A stretch of DNA of 64,000 nt from Nostoc sp. S13. GTDB lineage: Bacteria > Cyanobacteriota > Cyanobacteriia > Cyanobacteriales > Nostocaceae. The stretch is from assembly GCF_029379315.1 (NCBI RefSeq), contig NZ_JAQYWQ010000002.1, forward strand, positions 91,355-155,354, given 5' to 3'. This document shows positions 27,425 to 37,059 of the stretch, in pieces; the first letter of the stretch is position 1, and every line of letters begins with the position of its first letter. A program made the translations under genes and the position numbers. The notes below the pieces were generated by a model. It was not told the DNA's origin. It worked only from the letters and a program-made list of their open reading frames with translations, and searched no databases.

Positions 27425-27773
27425 TCAAGAAGGCAGGAGGCAGGAGGCAAAAGGTTGCTCTTCCAGTGTAGGCTTCAGACCTACATTGATTGCAGGACAT
27501 CAAATCAGAGATTTAGAGTGGGGCTTAAACCCTTGCTCACCAGAGGTCGCGGTAAAAGACAGAGAGCAGTATTTCTCCTGCCTAGTGTCTCACTTGCGAA
27601 AAATGCGTTTCAGCGATATTTACGCGAAAATACTCAGGTATAAGCCGAAGAAAGCCCTGTATAAACTTACATACAACCGTTACACGACCATATCCAATAC
27701 TGAGTTACTGACTAAGGCTAGAGCTACTGACTGTTGACGATTCAGTTTTTACAACATACCCTATTTTTTCCCT

Positions 27774-29159
27774 ATGATGATTCATGGTTTCAGTTTTCTC
27801 AGTTTGAGTGCATCTCTTGTACTTCCTTGGGCATTAACAGGTCTGGTTCAAGGAGAAAAAATAACAGAGTCTTTAGTTAGAGATGTTCGTCAATCATTCA
27901 CTGTTCAAGAAATGCCACTACCTAGCCGCAAGCTGATCAGCGCAGTTTCAACTGCGACAACATACTATGTTAGTGGTCAAGGAAACGACAAAAATAGCGG
28001 ACTCACTACCTCATCCGCTTTTAGGACAATTCAAAGGGCAGCAGATCTGACTGACCCTGGCGACACAGTATTGATTATGAATGGAGTCTACAAAAATTCC
28101 GGCAATGCTGGGAGTGTAGTCAATATTGAACGTTCTGGAAATGCAAAAGCATGGATTAGGTATAAAGCATATCCTGGGGATTCCCCAAAAATTCAGCATA
28201 ACACATGGAGTGGTATCGGATTGTCAAATGGAGTTTCATATATCGAGATCAACGGGCTAGAGGTCATAGGAAACAATGCCAATGTAACTCTTGCTTATGC
28301 ATTAAATCAGAAGTGGAACTCATCAAATCGGCTTACAAACGGAACCTGCATAAGTGTTGAGGGGCGCGTTAATGCTGTTCATCACATAAATATCCTGAAC
28401 AACAAAGTGCATGACTGTGGAGGAGCAGGTATCTCAGTAATGGGGGCTGATTATGTGAAGGTGGATAATAACACTGTGTTTAATACCTCCTGGTACAGCG
28501 TTTATGGTTGCAGTGGTATTTCCTTCTTGAAGAGTTACAATTCTGACAACAACCGGGGATACAAAATGTTCGTGACCAACAACAGGGTCTACAACAATCG
28601 TATGTACATTCCCTGGATTGGAGCCGGAAAAATCACAGACGGTAATGGCATTATTGTCGATGTTTCAAAACTTAGTCAAGGTGGTTCATATCGAGGACGA
28701 ACTTTAATTGCAAACAATATCACCTACTGGAATGGCGGTTCGGGTATTCATGCCCATGATAGTGAGCATGTCGATATTGTCAACAACACGGCATATGGGA
28801 ACGGGCAAACTTCAAGCCTTAAAAAAGGGCAAATATATGCTGGCTATTCATCTGATGTGAAGATTTTCAATAACATTATCTCTGCTTACCCTGGTCAAAA
28901 GGCGAATAGCAACATGAAGAATACCAACGTCACCTATGACTACAATCTTTACACCAAGGGTGCTGAGATCACTGTAATGGGACCTCACGATATTATTGGA
29001 GACCCACAGTTTGTAAATCCCTCAAATGGTGACTTTAGGCTCAAAGCAAACAGTGCGGCGATCAATAAGGGTTACTATTGGAAGGATTTGAAAACTGATT
29101 ATGCAGGTAAACCTCGCTCTGCTGGTAGATATGATATTGGGGCATACGAACATCAGTAA
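27774..29159 (+). CDS. Secreted right-handed beta-helix protein (pectate-lyase-like fold)
   Basis: A 461-residue exported protein. A signal peptide covers about the first 27 residues. A DUF1565-like opening (YYVSGQGNDKNSGLTTSSAF, FRTIQRAADLTDPGDTVLI) is followed by parallel-beta-helix coils with repeated INGLEVIGNN, NILNNKVHDCGGAG and VDIVNNTAYGNG units. The C-terminal SAAINKGYYWKDLKTDYAGK and YDIGAYEHQ closing is typical of choice-of-anchor Q proteins. Relatives include polysaccharide lyases and uronate epimerases. Its place beside exporter, autokinase and an AlgD-like gene suggests action on the exported polymer; this is inference, as no catalytic set is proven. Confidence 0.8.
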   Translation: MMIHGFSFLSLSASLVLPWALTGLVQGEKITESLVRDVRQSFTVQEMPLPSRKLISAVSTATTYYVSGQGNDKNSGLTTSSAFRTIQRAADLTDPGDTVLIMNGVYKNSGNAGSVVNIERSGNAKAWIRYKAYPGDSPKIQHNTWSGIGLSNGVSYIEINGLEVIGNNANVTLAYALNQKWNSSNRLTNGTCISVEGRVNAVHHINILNNKVHDCGGAGISVMGADYVKVDNNTVFNTSWYSVYGCSGISFLKSYNSDNNRGYKMFVTNNRVYNNRMYIPWIGAGKITDGNGIIVDVSKLSQGGSYRGRTLIANNITYWNGGSGIHAHDSEHVDIVNNTAYGNGQTSSLKKGQIYAGYSSDVKIFNNIISAYPGQKANSNMKNTNVTYDYNLYTKGAEITVMGPHDIIGDPQFVNPSNGDFRLKANSAAINKGYYWKDLKTDYAGKPRSAGRYDIGAYEHQ

Positions 29160-29222
29160 TGTTTAGATCATGTCCTCCTATCTGTCAATAGTTGCGTCAG
29201 ACTGAAGTCTACATTTACATAA

Positions 29223-29254
29223 AATAATAAGCTTGCCTTGGCAGGCTTATTATT
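29223..29254. terminator. Bidirectional intrinsic terminator
   Basis: AATAATAAGCTTGCC and GGCAGGCTTATTATT pair over 15 bases with one G-T wobble and a two-base loop. A-tracts and T-tracts flank the stem on both sides. It sits between the convergent beta-helix and Wzc-like genes, and can serve both. Confidence 0.8.
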
Positions 29255-29324
29255 TTGTAGCTAATTAAACAGACATGATATACCAGTTATGGTATTCAGT
29301 TCACTTATGAGACAAAATCCGACT

Positions 29325-31571
29325 TTATACAGAGCTTTTGTCTGGAATACGTTTTTGCTGCTTAACCTGTTTTGTTAAATCTTGATGAGTAAAGTATTCT
29401 TTAGCATGGTTGAAATAACTACTAGATTCATTTTTATCAATGATACCATTCACAACTAAACCTAAGACGTTGTGACTAGACCTCTCTAGCATTTCTTCAG
29501 CAGCAGCTGCACTGTTAGAATCAATTACCCCAGGTCGAGCTACTAACAAAATCCCATCAGTCATTTGACTTAAAGTTAAAGCATCGGCTGCCAAAAGGAG
29601 GGGAGGAGCATCAATAATGACAAAATCATAGCTATATTGAGATGAGAAATTTTCAATTAGTGATGCCATCCGTTTTGAGTCAAGCAAAGCAAGTGGGTTG
29701 GGAGGTCTAACTCCAGCAGTTAAAACATCAAGGTTATCCATTACCCTAGATACAGCAACATTAAATTCAGCCTGACCGACAAGAACCTCACTCAAACCAA
29801 CTGCATTAGTTAGTTGCCAGAGATGATGCTGAGAAGGAATTCGCATATCTGCATCAATTAGTAAAACTTTACGTCCTAGTTGAGCGATCGCCGCAGCCAA
29901 ATTAGCTGAAACTGTAGACTTGCCTTCTTTAGGAACTGCGCTAGTTACCACGATCGTTTTGAGTACTTTATCTGAACTCAGGAATTTCAGATTGGCTTGA
30001 ATCATCCGATACATTTCGCTCGTTAAAGAGTGGGGAGTATCTCTGACGGCAATTGTTTGAGCTATTGATTCTGCATTTGAATAACGGGAGCGAACCTTTT
30101 TAACAGATAAAGGAACAATTCCCAGCAAAGTATATCCAAATACATCTCTAACTTCTTTAAGTGTTTTTAGAGATCTATCTCTCATTGCTAGGAAGAGCAC
30201 AGTTGTGGTGGCAAAAAATAAACCGAACATCACTCCTAGCAGCAAAACAATTATTTTTTTGATTAGTACTTGCTTTTTGGGCACTAAAGCCTGAGAAATA
30301 ATCCGGGAAGTCGCTGCGTTTGTATTCTCAACTAACTGTAATTCTTGAACCTTTTTCAATAGAGTTTGATAGGTCGATTCTGCGACTTCAACTTTCCGTT
30401 CTAACTCCCGCTCATTTTGTGCCAACTGAGGTATGACTTTCACCCGTCGTTCGTAGCTAGAACGGGAATTGTCTAGAGAAGAAAGTCTTTTTGTTAAGCC
30501 AAAGCGCTGTATTTCTGCCTGGAGAAAACTTTGGATCAGGCCTTGTCTGAGTTGTCCAATCTGCAATTGGTTCTGGGGAATTTGTTTTTGATTGCCAATA
30601 GTTTGACCAACTTCCTGTTGCAGGAGAGATTTTAAATTAGCTTTTTTTGCTTCTAGGTTAATAACTACGGGGTTGTCATCTAGGAAACGGCTGCGCTCAA
30701 TCGCTAACTGCCGCTCAGTGTCTTGAAGCTGTGTAAGAACTCCTTGGACTGCGGGCGACTGACTGAGGGCACTCACAGCGATCGCTTGCTGAGAATTTAG
30801 CTCTACTTTCTGGCGCAGTTCATTGCTTTGGGCGTTTACATCATCCAGTTGAGCCTTAACAGTATCCATCTCACTGTCTAAATTTCCAATAGCCGCAACG
30901 GCTGACTTTGTCTCCTCTGATAAATCTGCAATCTGATACTTTTGTTTAAATATACGTAGCGCTACTTCTGCATTCTCAACAGCAGCTTGAGTTTTAGGAA
31001 GCTGCCTGGCCATAAATTGACGACTTGCTCCTGCCTCAGAGCGATTTGTCGTAATATCATTGTCTAAATAAGAATTCATAATTGTGTTGACCACTGCCGC
31101 AGCTTCTTCAGGGTCATGGCTGCTATAGGTAATTCGCAATACATCTGTCCCACCAAGAATTTTTATGTTCAGGGCTTTTAGTAGCGCTTCTACTTCCAGA
31201 GGTTTACCTTCGTTGTCTTTGAGTTGTAGTTTGTCTATTGTCCGCTGCAAAAAAGTAGGAGAAGAAATAACTTCTATTTGACTGCTTATTGGATTTTGAG
31301 TGGCTACCAAGGGTTTCAAATCTCCTGAGTCTCCTCCTTCAGCGTAACTAGGCGAAAGACTAGTTCCTGCTACTTTAAAAGAGGGAACTCTGAATAAAAG
31401 TTTTCCTTCTGCTTCATAGGATGGCTTCATCAATTGTGTAGCTATACCACTAAGCATAACTGTACCTAAAAATATCGCAGCAGCAGGTAGCCACCATCGC
31501 TTCAATATCAATAAGTAACGACTAAGGTCTAAATCAATAGATTCTCTAGATTCCATAGATTTTTCTGACAT
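29325..31571 (-). CDS. Polysaccharide chain-length/tyrosine autokinase (Wzc-like)
   Basis: A 748-residue inner-membrane protein. A Wzz domain starts near residue 14 with the first membrane segment (WWLPAAAIFLGTVML). A long periplasmic coiled coil (about 190-430) is followed by the second membrane segment (IIVLLLGVMFGLFFATT). The cytoplasmic BY-kinase domain has Walker A SAVPKEGKSTVSANLA, Walker A' VLLIDADMR and Walker B VIIDAPP. The tail has only two tyrosines, so the usual Tyr-rich cluster is reduced. Such proteins set chain length and link polymerisation to Wza export. A terminator upstream implies its own promoter. Confidence 0.92.
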   Translation of the reverse strand: MSEKSMESRESIDLDLSRYLLILKRWWLPAAAIFLGTVMLSGIATQLMKPSYEAEGKLLFRVPSFKVAGTSLSPSYAEGGDSGDLKPLVATQNPISSQIEVISSPTFLQRTIDKLQLKDNEGKPLEVEALLKALNIKILGGTDVLRITYSSHDPEEAAAVVNTIMNSYLDNDITTNRSEAGASRQFMARQLPKTQAAVENAEVALRIFKQKYQIADLSEETKSAVAAIGNLDSEMDTVKAQLDDVNAQSNELRQKVELNSQQAIAVSALSQSPAVQGVLTQLQDTERQLAIERSRFLDDNPVVINLEAKKANLKSLLQQEVGQTIGNQKQIPQNQLQIGQLRQGLIQSFLQAEIQRFGLTKRLSSLDNSRSSYERRVKVIPQLAQNERELERKVEVAESTYQTLLKKVQELQLVENTNAATSRIISQALVPKKQVLIKKIIVLLLGVMFGLFFATTTVLFLAMRDRSLKTLKEVRDVFGYTLLGIVPLSVKKVRSRYSNAESIAQTIAVRDTPHSLTSEMYRMIQANLKFLSSDKVLKTIVVTSAVPKEGKSTVSANLAAAIAQLGRKVLLIDADMRIPSQHHLWQLTNAVGLSEVLVGQAEFNVAVSRVMDNLDVLTAGVRPPNPLALLDSKRMASLIENFSSQYSYDFVIIDAPPLLLAADALTLSQMTDGILLVARPGVIDSNSAAAAEEMLERSSHNVLGLVVNGIIDKNESSSYFNHAKEYFTHQDLTKQVKQQKRIPDKSSV

Positions 31572-31896
31572 AAATCTTCCAAAGTAGAGGTCTTAAACGA
31601 TAAACTCAATATTGATCTACTGAGAGTAGCTACAAAGCACACCTATTAATTAAGAGTGATACTATTTTAGAATACGACATCTTGTATAGGCTATTTAAGT
31701 TAAAAAGCCTGAAATCATCTACAGGCTTTGGTTTCAGGAATATTAAGAGCTAATACTTAGCAGTATTAAAAAGTATTGTTAAAAGCACATCCAATACCTG
31801 TTCATACTGATCTGTGCTTCAATTAACCCTCTTTTATGAAAGTGGGGTGAAACCTTGAATTTTCGTTGAATGTATCTCAGAAATTCGTTGATGTTG
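31572..31896. other. Gap between Wzc-like and GT4 genes
   Basis: 325 bases holding the terminator of the upstream minus-strand operon (31701-31730) and, presumably, the promoter of the Wzc-like gene. No gene is visible. Confidence 0.5.
31701..31730 (-). terminator. Intrinsic terminator of the GT4/AlgD-like operon
   Basis: On the minus strand AAGCCTG and CAGGCTT form a 7-bp stem with a 10-base loop followed directly by TTT. It lies about 170 bases after the GT4 stop codon, so that operon ends before the Wzc-like gene. Confidence 0.65.
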
Positions 31897-33093
31897 CTAC
31901 TTAGGTTGCCAAACTTTCTCATAAGCTTCTAACAGCTTAGGTACTTGATGTCGCCACTCTAGTTTCTCCTCCATTCTTTTTCTACCTAGCTCACCCATCT
32001 TTTGTCGCCGCTCAGTGTCCTCCAGAAGTTCAAGAATGTTCTCGGCAAAATCCACCACGTCGTTGCCTTTGGCATAAACAGATGCTCCCTCTGCCGATCG
32101 CCTTCCTTCTAAAAGGTCAAACTGAACAATGGGTTTTCCCATTGCCATGTACTCCATGATCTTGTTCATAGTCGAACGATCATTGTAGGGCATTTTTTTA
32201 TCGGGATTAGCACATACATCACAGCTAGAAAGTCGTGCCAAAAGTTCATTATCAGGAATACGCCCGGTAAATTCTACAAACTCCTTAACTTCTAATTCTT
32301 CAGATAGTGCCTGAAGCTTCTCAAACATCGGTCCACTACCGATGAGCATAAAGTGAATATCCTGGCGTTTTTTTTCATAGACAATGTAGCGCACCGATTG
32401 CAGCAGGTAATCGATTCCCTCCGGTTCTCCCATAACACCAACATACCCTACCAAATACTTCCGACCTCTACGGTAGACTGGGTTGGTCGGTACGGGTTGA
32501 AAGCGGGAAAGATCAGGCCCACTGCGAACAACAAAGACATCCTCTGGACTTTTACGTCCACGGGTAAGTGCTACCGAGAGGTAAGACTCATTAGTTGAGA
32601 TAACTACGTCTGCTGTCGCAAAGGTCAATCGTTCAACTAACGAGAGTCCATAGTAGAAGATGTCTCGTCGTCCATACTTAGCTTCGTACATCTCCAGATT
32701 GATATCATGGTGGTCAAATATGACTCTTACACCTTTGAACAACTTGAACCATCCCGCCACCAAAAACAGTAAATCTGGAGGATTGCAAACATGGACGATA
32801 TCAAAACCTCGCTCTCGCCACACCCGATGAGCAAGGCGAAACTCCCAAAAAAGCGCTGTACCATACTCCCGTAGATAGCCTGAGACCGAACTGATATCAG
32901 GTGGCATTTCATGACGATAAATGTGAACCTGATCGATAACCTCGTATTCTTGTTCAAATCCTTTACCTTTGGGACAAATCACCGAAACTTCATACCCAGC
33001 TTTTGTCAGGGTGGTAGCTTCCATCCATACGCGCCGATCAAAGGGAAGCGGGAGGTTTTCGACAATAATCAGTACCCTACCACGCAATGCCAT
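31897..33093 (-). CDS. Glycosyltransferase family 4
   Basis: A 398-residue GT-B retaining glycosyltransferase. The N-terminal fold starts VLIIVENLPLPFDRRVWMEA, the acceptor-side pattern common in exopolysaccharide loci. The donor-side half has VGYVGVMGEPEGIDYLLQ, FTGRIPDNELLARLSSCDV and NKIMEYMAMGKPIVQFD, corresponding to the sugar-nucleotide site. It has no membrane segment and likely acts at the inner membrane on a lipid-linked sugar. Its first 17 bases overlap the end of the AlgD-like gene, so the two are translationally linked. Confidence 0.9.
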   Translation of the reverse strand: MALRGRVLIIVENLPLPFDRRVWMEATTLTKAGYEVSVICPKGKGFEQEYEVIDQVHIYRHEMPPDISSVSGYLREYGTALFWEFRLAHRVWRERGFDIVHVCNPPDLLFLVAGWFKLFKGVRVIFDHHDINLEMYEAKYGRRDIFYYGLSLVERLTFATADVVISTNESYLSVALTRGRKSPEDVFVVRSGPDLSRFQPVPTNPVYRRGRKYLVGYVGVMGEPEGIDYLLQSVRYIVYEKKRQDIHFMLIGSGPMFEKLQALSEELEVKEFVEFTGRIPDNELLARLSSCDVCANPDKKMPYNDRSTMNKIMEYMAMGKPIVQFDLLEGRRSAEGASVYAKGNDVVDFAENILELLEDTERRQKMGELGRKRMEEKLEWRHQVPKLLEAYEKVWQPK

Positions 33094-34378
33094 GATAACC
33101 TAACTCCTTAGTTGTTTGATTAAACACCCCGGCTAGATCCAAAATTTGCATTCCTTTAGGGGCTTCGAGTAGTACTTGGCGAAACTCTGGCGTAGTATGA
33201 GTAACTACTGCCATATCTGCTCCCTCCAAAGCTTCCTGGGAATTTGGCACTAGCAATCCCTCAAAGTGAGGGAGGTTACTCTGGATATAAGCAAGGTTGG
33301 TTCCCATTAGTCGAGCCTCATAGACAGCTGGGTCATAAATTTTCACCTGGCAGCCTTCCCCAATCAACCGCTTGACTAGCAATACTGCTGGACTTTCTCT
33401 TAAATCATCTGTACCTGGTTTGAATGCCAATCCCAACAGAGCAATCTGCCTTGCCCCAAGGCGTAACACCTGTTGGGCAGCCAAATCAACTTGCAGGCTG
33501 TTGGTAGTTGGGAGGGCATTTAGTAGCGGGACTGGTACATCCATGTTACGTGCGTAGTAAAGCAAAGCACTCAAATCTTTGGGCAGACAAGAACCACCGT
33601 AGGCAAATCCAGGACGCATATAAACAGGTGAAATATTTAACTTCGTATCCTGCACAATGATATTCATTACTTCCCGTCCATCTATGCCAAAGGCTTTGGC
33701 GACTCGTCCGATTTCATTAGCAAACCCCACCTTAGCAGCGTGCCAACAATTGGCGACATATTTAACCATTTCCGCCACAGATGGTTTGACTACAGTGAAC
33801 GGTGCATTTACTGTGGCATACATCTGCCGTACTGCTGCTTCTGCCACAGGAGATTCAGTACCGATAATGGTGTAAGGTGGTTGATCGTAATCTTTGATAG
33901 CCGAACCTTCGCGTAAAAACTCTGGGTTAAATGCTAGATGAATAGAATTCTCACCTATGAGACTATCTAGCAGATTTTGACACTTTTCCAATGTTCCTGG
34001 AGGGACAGTGCTACGCAGCACAACCACATGGCTTTCATTCTTATGGATGGCGGCTTTGCCAATCTGCTTGCACACATTCCAAACGTAGGTTAGATCGGGT
34101 TCTCCCCTTTCTATAGGAGGTGTGCCGACGCTAATCAGCGAAACATCTGATTCTAACACCGCTACTTCAGCATCTGTAGTAGCTCTGATTAATTTAGCTG
34201 CCACTCCGTCAATCAGCAACTGACTCAGCCCTGGCTCTACAATGGGCGACTCTCCCTTGGCGATCAAATCTACTTTTTGGGGATTTACATCTACCCCAAT
34301 TACTTCGTGCCCATCTCGTGCCAAGCAAGCTGCTGTTACGACACCGACATATCCCAAACCAAAAATGCTAATTTTCAT
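33077..34378 (-). CDS. algD: GDP-mannose 6-dehydrogenase-like (AlgD type) nucleotide-sugar dehydrogenase
   Basis: A 433-residue NAD-dependent dehydrogenase that oxidises a nucleotide hexose to its uronic acid in two steps. KISIFGLGYVGVVTAACLAR is the NAD-binding start. FNPEFLREGSAIKDYD, NCWHAAKVGFANEIGRVAKA and the catalytic Cys in YGGSCLPKDLSALLYYA follow the pattern of Pseudomonas AlgD more closely than UDP-glucose dehydrogenases. ATG 34378 (MKISIFGLG) is chosen because the extra upstream codons are not conserved in form. It overlaps the GT4 gene downstream. The product is expected to be GDP-mannuronate; UDP-glucuronate is the alternative. Confidence 0.85.
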   Translation of the reverse strand: MKISIFGLGYVGVVTAACLARDGHEVIGVDVNPQKVDLIAKGESPIVEPGLSQLLIDGVAAKLIRATTDAEVAVLESDVSLISVGTPPIERGEPDLTYVWNVCKQIGKAAIHKNESHVVVLRSTVPPGTLEKCQNLLDSLIGENSIHLAFNPEFLREGSAIKDYDQPPYTIIGTESPVAEAAVRQMYATVNAPFTVVKPSVAEMVKYVANCWHAAKVGFANEIGRVAKAFGIDGREVMNIIVQDTKLNISPVYMRPGFAYGGSCLPKDLSALLYYARNMDVPVPLLNALPTTNSLQVDLAAQQVLRLGARQIALLGLAFKPGTDDLRESPAVLLVKRLIGEGCQVKIYDPAVYEARLMGTNLAYIQSNLPHFEGLLVPNSQEALEGADMAVVTHTTPEFRQVLLEAPKGMQILDLAGVFNQTTKELGYHGIAW

Positions 34379-34441
34379 ATCTATCCAGTTGTTATTCTTT
34401 GATAAAGTACAAAACAATCAAGCGCATAAGGCGCTTTTCAT

Positions 34442-35593
34442 TTAGCATGTTAAATTTAATACTGAGCAATATAAATCCATAAAATAAACCCAATGTTTTT
34501 TTATATCTAGAGGAAAAACAGTTGTTCTCGCCTTCATTCCTAGAGAAAGTCTCAAAGGCTCATTTTCAATCAAAGACTTAATAGCATCTGATAACTGCTC
34601 AATATTACCTGGATCAACGATTAATCCATTTTCAGATTGAGTAACTATTTCAGGTATACCTCCTACTGGTGTAACTATGACTGGTAACTCCCAAGCCATT
34701 GCTTCCAGCATTGATAATGGAAGACCTTCATTGTAAGAGGGCAACACAAAAACATCTGCTTCAGTTAAAAGAATATCACGTTCATGTGACCCGATCCAGC
34801 CAGGCAATTTAATATAAGCTTCTAGATTTAAAGTCGTAACTAAATTGCGTGCTTGTTCTATGTCTCCATCTCCTGCCATGATCAGACTAGATCTACTTTT
34901 ATGTTCAGTAGGCAAAAGGGAAAAGGCTTTTATCAAATCAAATGCTCCTTTACGTTCACCAATTCGTCCTAAAAAAAGTAAGTTCGCTTTTTTAGAGCCT
35001 AAACGGTGTGGAACTTCAGCAGGAATTTTTACTGGATTATAAAAAACTACAACTTGTTCGGGTTTTAGACCAAGGTTTTCTATGTAAAAGCTTCTCCAAC
35101 TTTCGGATAATACAATTAATCGTTGACATTTGCAAAATACCCAACTTAGCAATTGTTGTATCCATTTTGCCAGTTCAGCATAGAAAACATGAAATTGACT
35201 ACCATGAGCATGTATAATTATTGGCTTGTGAAATACCCAAGCTAAAAGCGCCATAATTGCCTGTCGGAAAACACTGCCGCGCTGTGAAATTTCGAGTTGA
35301 ACAATATCAACTTCTTCCCTGATTAACATCCACAAAAATTCACATATAGCTCTCAAAAATACCATAATTTTGATTGCTGTAGATCCTTCTTGGTGAGTAA
35401 TAATATGACATATATCAACTTCAGAAGGAGCATACTCCAAAAAAAGCTTCTCGTAATTGGAAATGCCACCCTGCTGGAGTAAGCTAGGACCTAACAGGAT
35501 AATCTTGAGACTTTTAGTTTGGCACATAGGCTGTACTTTTTGAATAATTGCGCTTTCCTGGGTTAATGTATCAACAGAATCAGAATTTATCAT
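34442..35593 (-). CDS. Glycosyltransferase family 4
   Basis: A 383-residue GT-B enzyme. The N-terminal domain begins near residue 28 (KIILLGPSLLQQGGISNYEK) after a short polar extension. The C-terminal domain has LLFLGRIGERKGAFDLIKAF and EADVFVLPSYNEGLPLSMLE, which contains the E-x7-E pair of retaining enzymes. It is predicted to add one sugar to the repeat unit in the exopolysaccharide pathway. It lies 63 bases upstream of the AlgD-like gene on the same strand. Confidence 0.9.
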   Translation of the reverse strand: MINSDSVDTLTQESAIIQKVQPMCQTKSLKIILLGPSLLQQGGISNYEKLFLEYAPSEVDICHIITHQEGSTAIKIMVFLRAICEFLWMLIREEVDIVQLEISQRGSVFRQAIMALLAWVFHKPIIIHAHGSQFHVFYAELAKWIQQLLSWVFCKCQRLIVLSESWRSFYIENLGLKPEQVVVFYNPVKIPAEVPHRLGSKKANLLFLGRIGERKGAFDLIKAFSLLPTEHKSRSSLIMAGDGDIEQARNLVTTLNLEAYIKLPGWIGSHERDILLTEADVFVLPSYNEGLPLSMLEAMAWELPVIVTPVGGIPEIVTQSENGLIVDPGNIEQLSDAIKSLIENEPLRLSLGMKARTTVFPLDIKKHWVYFMDLYCSVLNLTC

Positions 35594-35808
35594 TGCTTTT
35601 CAAAGACCAAAGTAATTGCATGAAATCTTGTTAAAATCCGATTATTTTCTGATTTATTGTAGAATTGGAAGGTTTTTGTTTAAAGACTCATTTGTCCTGC
35701 TCAGAAAGCGATTATAGCAATTTTTGTGTGGTATAAATGCCAAGCACAAAAACAATCGCTTCAGAGTTTTTTGGCAATCTTTAGGCTATAAATTGGTCTT
35801 TTTCTGTT

Positions 35809-37056
35809 TTATGATTTTATTTTTATTTCATGTCTCATTCTCACGGAAAAACATGCCGCCACATAGAGTATCCAAACGAAACTATTCGATTCCAGTAAGT
35901 TAGATTCAGTAAGGCTAGCTAAAAATATATATGTCATATGCATAAGTGGCCAAATATCTAATGCGCTATTACTACTACGCATGAAAATGAATCCTTGCAG
36001 GTAACTGCGCCAAAATCCTAAGAAGAATAACCCTAACCCTAAAAGACCCAAATCAAGGCAAAGAGCCAGATAACCACTATGGGGATGGTTTGGAGTCCAT
36101 CCAGCATTGAGCCAAATATAAGCAGATTCGCCATCCCATCCTTGCCAGAATCCGCCATAACCATAACCGACCCAAGGATGTTTCCAAATCATATCGATTA
36201 CTAATGGCCACAAGTCTGTTCGACCCGTTAGTGTTGCATCTTTACCAATTGAACTGAACACGACACTAGCATTATTAGACAACCACAAATATAAACTTTG
36301 GCTGATAGTTGCCATCATTATTAGGGTTGGTACCATCACTGGGTATGGCCAACGCCAAATTTGAAAAGCAAAAAATCCCAATATTATAATTAATAGATTA
36401 AATAGAGATGAAATCGAACCGGCAAGCAGTAAGAGTAGTATTGACAAGCTAAACCCCCCCCAGAAAAGCCAACTACGTCTTTGACTTTGATAACCAAGGA
36501 GAAAAAAAACTATACTACTCGTTACCATCCTTCCTCCCAAACCGTTTTTGTGGGTGAATACTCCACGCCACAGTGGTCTACCACCGAGGTCGCTCTGTAT
36601 CCCGTATTTAGGCAAGGCTAGAGCAAAAATGAAACTCAATACTATAACAATCCCCAAAGTCCAAGCAAGTAAATAGAATTGCTGTTTTAAGCTGTATCGC
36701 GAAACAAAATACAGACCAAATAAACTGGAACCAATCAGGGTGACAGTATTTTTTAATGTTGTTGAGGGTTCAAAAGACCAAAGAATAGAAACAACTGCCA
36801 ACATTAATAAAGAATAAAGGAAGATATCTTTACTCAAGACAAGGACATAAAGAGCTTTCTTCCAACGCAAAACTAGTAGTGATAAGGTAATTGCATAGAT
36901 GAGGAAAAAAATAATCCGATTCAAGGAGCTATCATATTCTACCAACTCATCCTGTCCTGCTCCTCCTGACTGGACGAGAGTTAATATTGCCCCTGAATAA
37001 ACTAGTAAGGCTATAACTGTGAATACCTGCTCCGCATTAATTAGTAGTTTTCTCAT
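35809..37056 (-). CDS. O-antigen ligase/polymerase family membrane protein (Wzy-like)
   Basis: A 415-residue membrane protein with about ten to twelve helices and a periplasmic loop. The segment WTPNHPHSGYLALCLDLGLL carries the His motif of Wzy_C/WaaL proteins, and GRPLWRGVFTHKNGLGGRMV is the conserved Lys/Gly-rich loop before it. In this setting it should polymerise lipid-linked repeat units outside the inner membrane. A ligase role is possible from family alone, but the flippase and export partners favour a polymerase. It starts three bases after the preceding GT4 gene, so it is in the same operon. Confidence 0.85.
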   Translation of the reverse strand: MRKLLINAEQVFTVIALLVYSGAILTLVQSGGAGQDELVEYDSSLNRIIFFLIYAITLSLLVLRWKKALYVLVLSKDIFLYSLLMLAVVSILWSFEPSTTLKNTVTLIGSSLFGLYFVSRYSLKQQFYLLAWTLGIVIVLSFIFALALPKYGIQSDLGGRPLWRGVFTHKNGLGGRMVTSSIVFFLLGYQSQRRSWLFWGGFSLSILLLLLAGSISSLFNLLIIILGFFAFQIWRWPYPVMVPTLIMMATISQSLYLWLSNNASVVFSSIGKDATLTGRTDLWPLVIDMIWKHPWVGYGYGGFWQGWDGESAYIWLNAGWTPNHPHSGYLALCLDLGLLGLGLFFLGFWRSYLQGFIFMRSSNSALDIWPLMHMTYIFLASLTESNLLESNSFVWILYVAACFSVRMRHEIKIKS

Positions 37057-37059
37057 AAA

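Larger units (their letters stand above)
26830..27773. other. Long intergenic region with repeats and a gene remnant
   Basis: This 944-base gap holds a possible hairpin (27156-27190), a minus-strand coding remnant (27263-27424), a GGCAGGAGGCAGGAGG tract at about 27431-27448 and a GTAGGCTTCAGACCTAC imperfect palindrome near 27470. Short plus-strand frames around 27455-27737 lack any protein-like pattern. Confidence 0.5.

Noticed and set aside
27455..27737. Two overlapping plus-strand frames of 62 and 83 codons
   Set aside because: They translate repeat-derived DNA, overlap each other in different frames and show no protein-like pattern.
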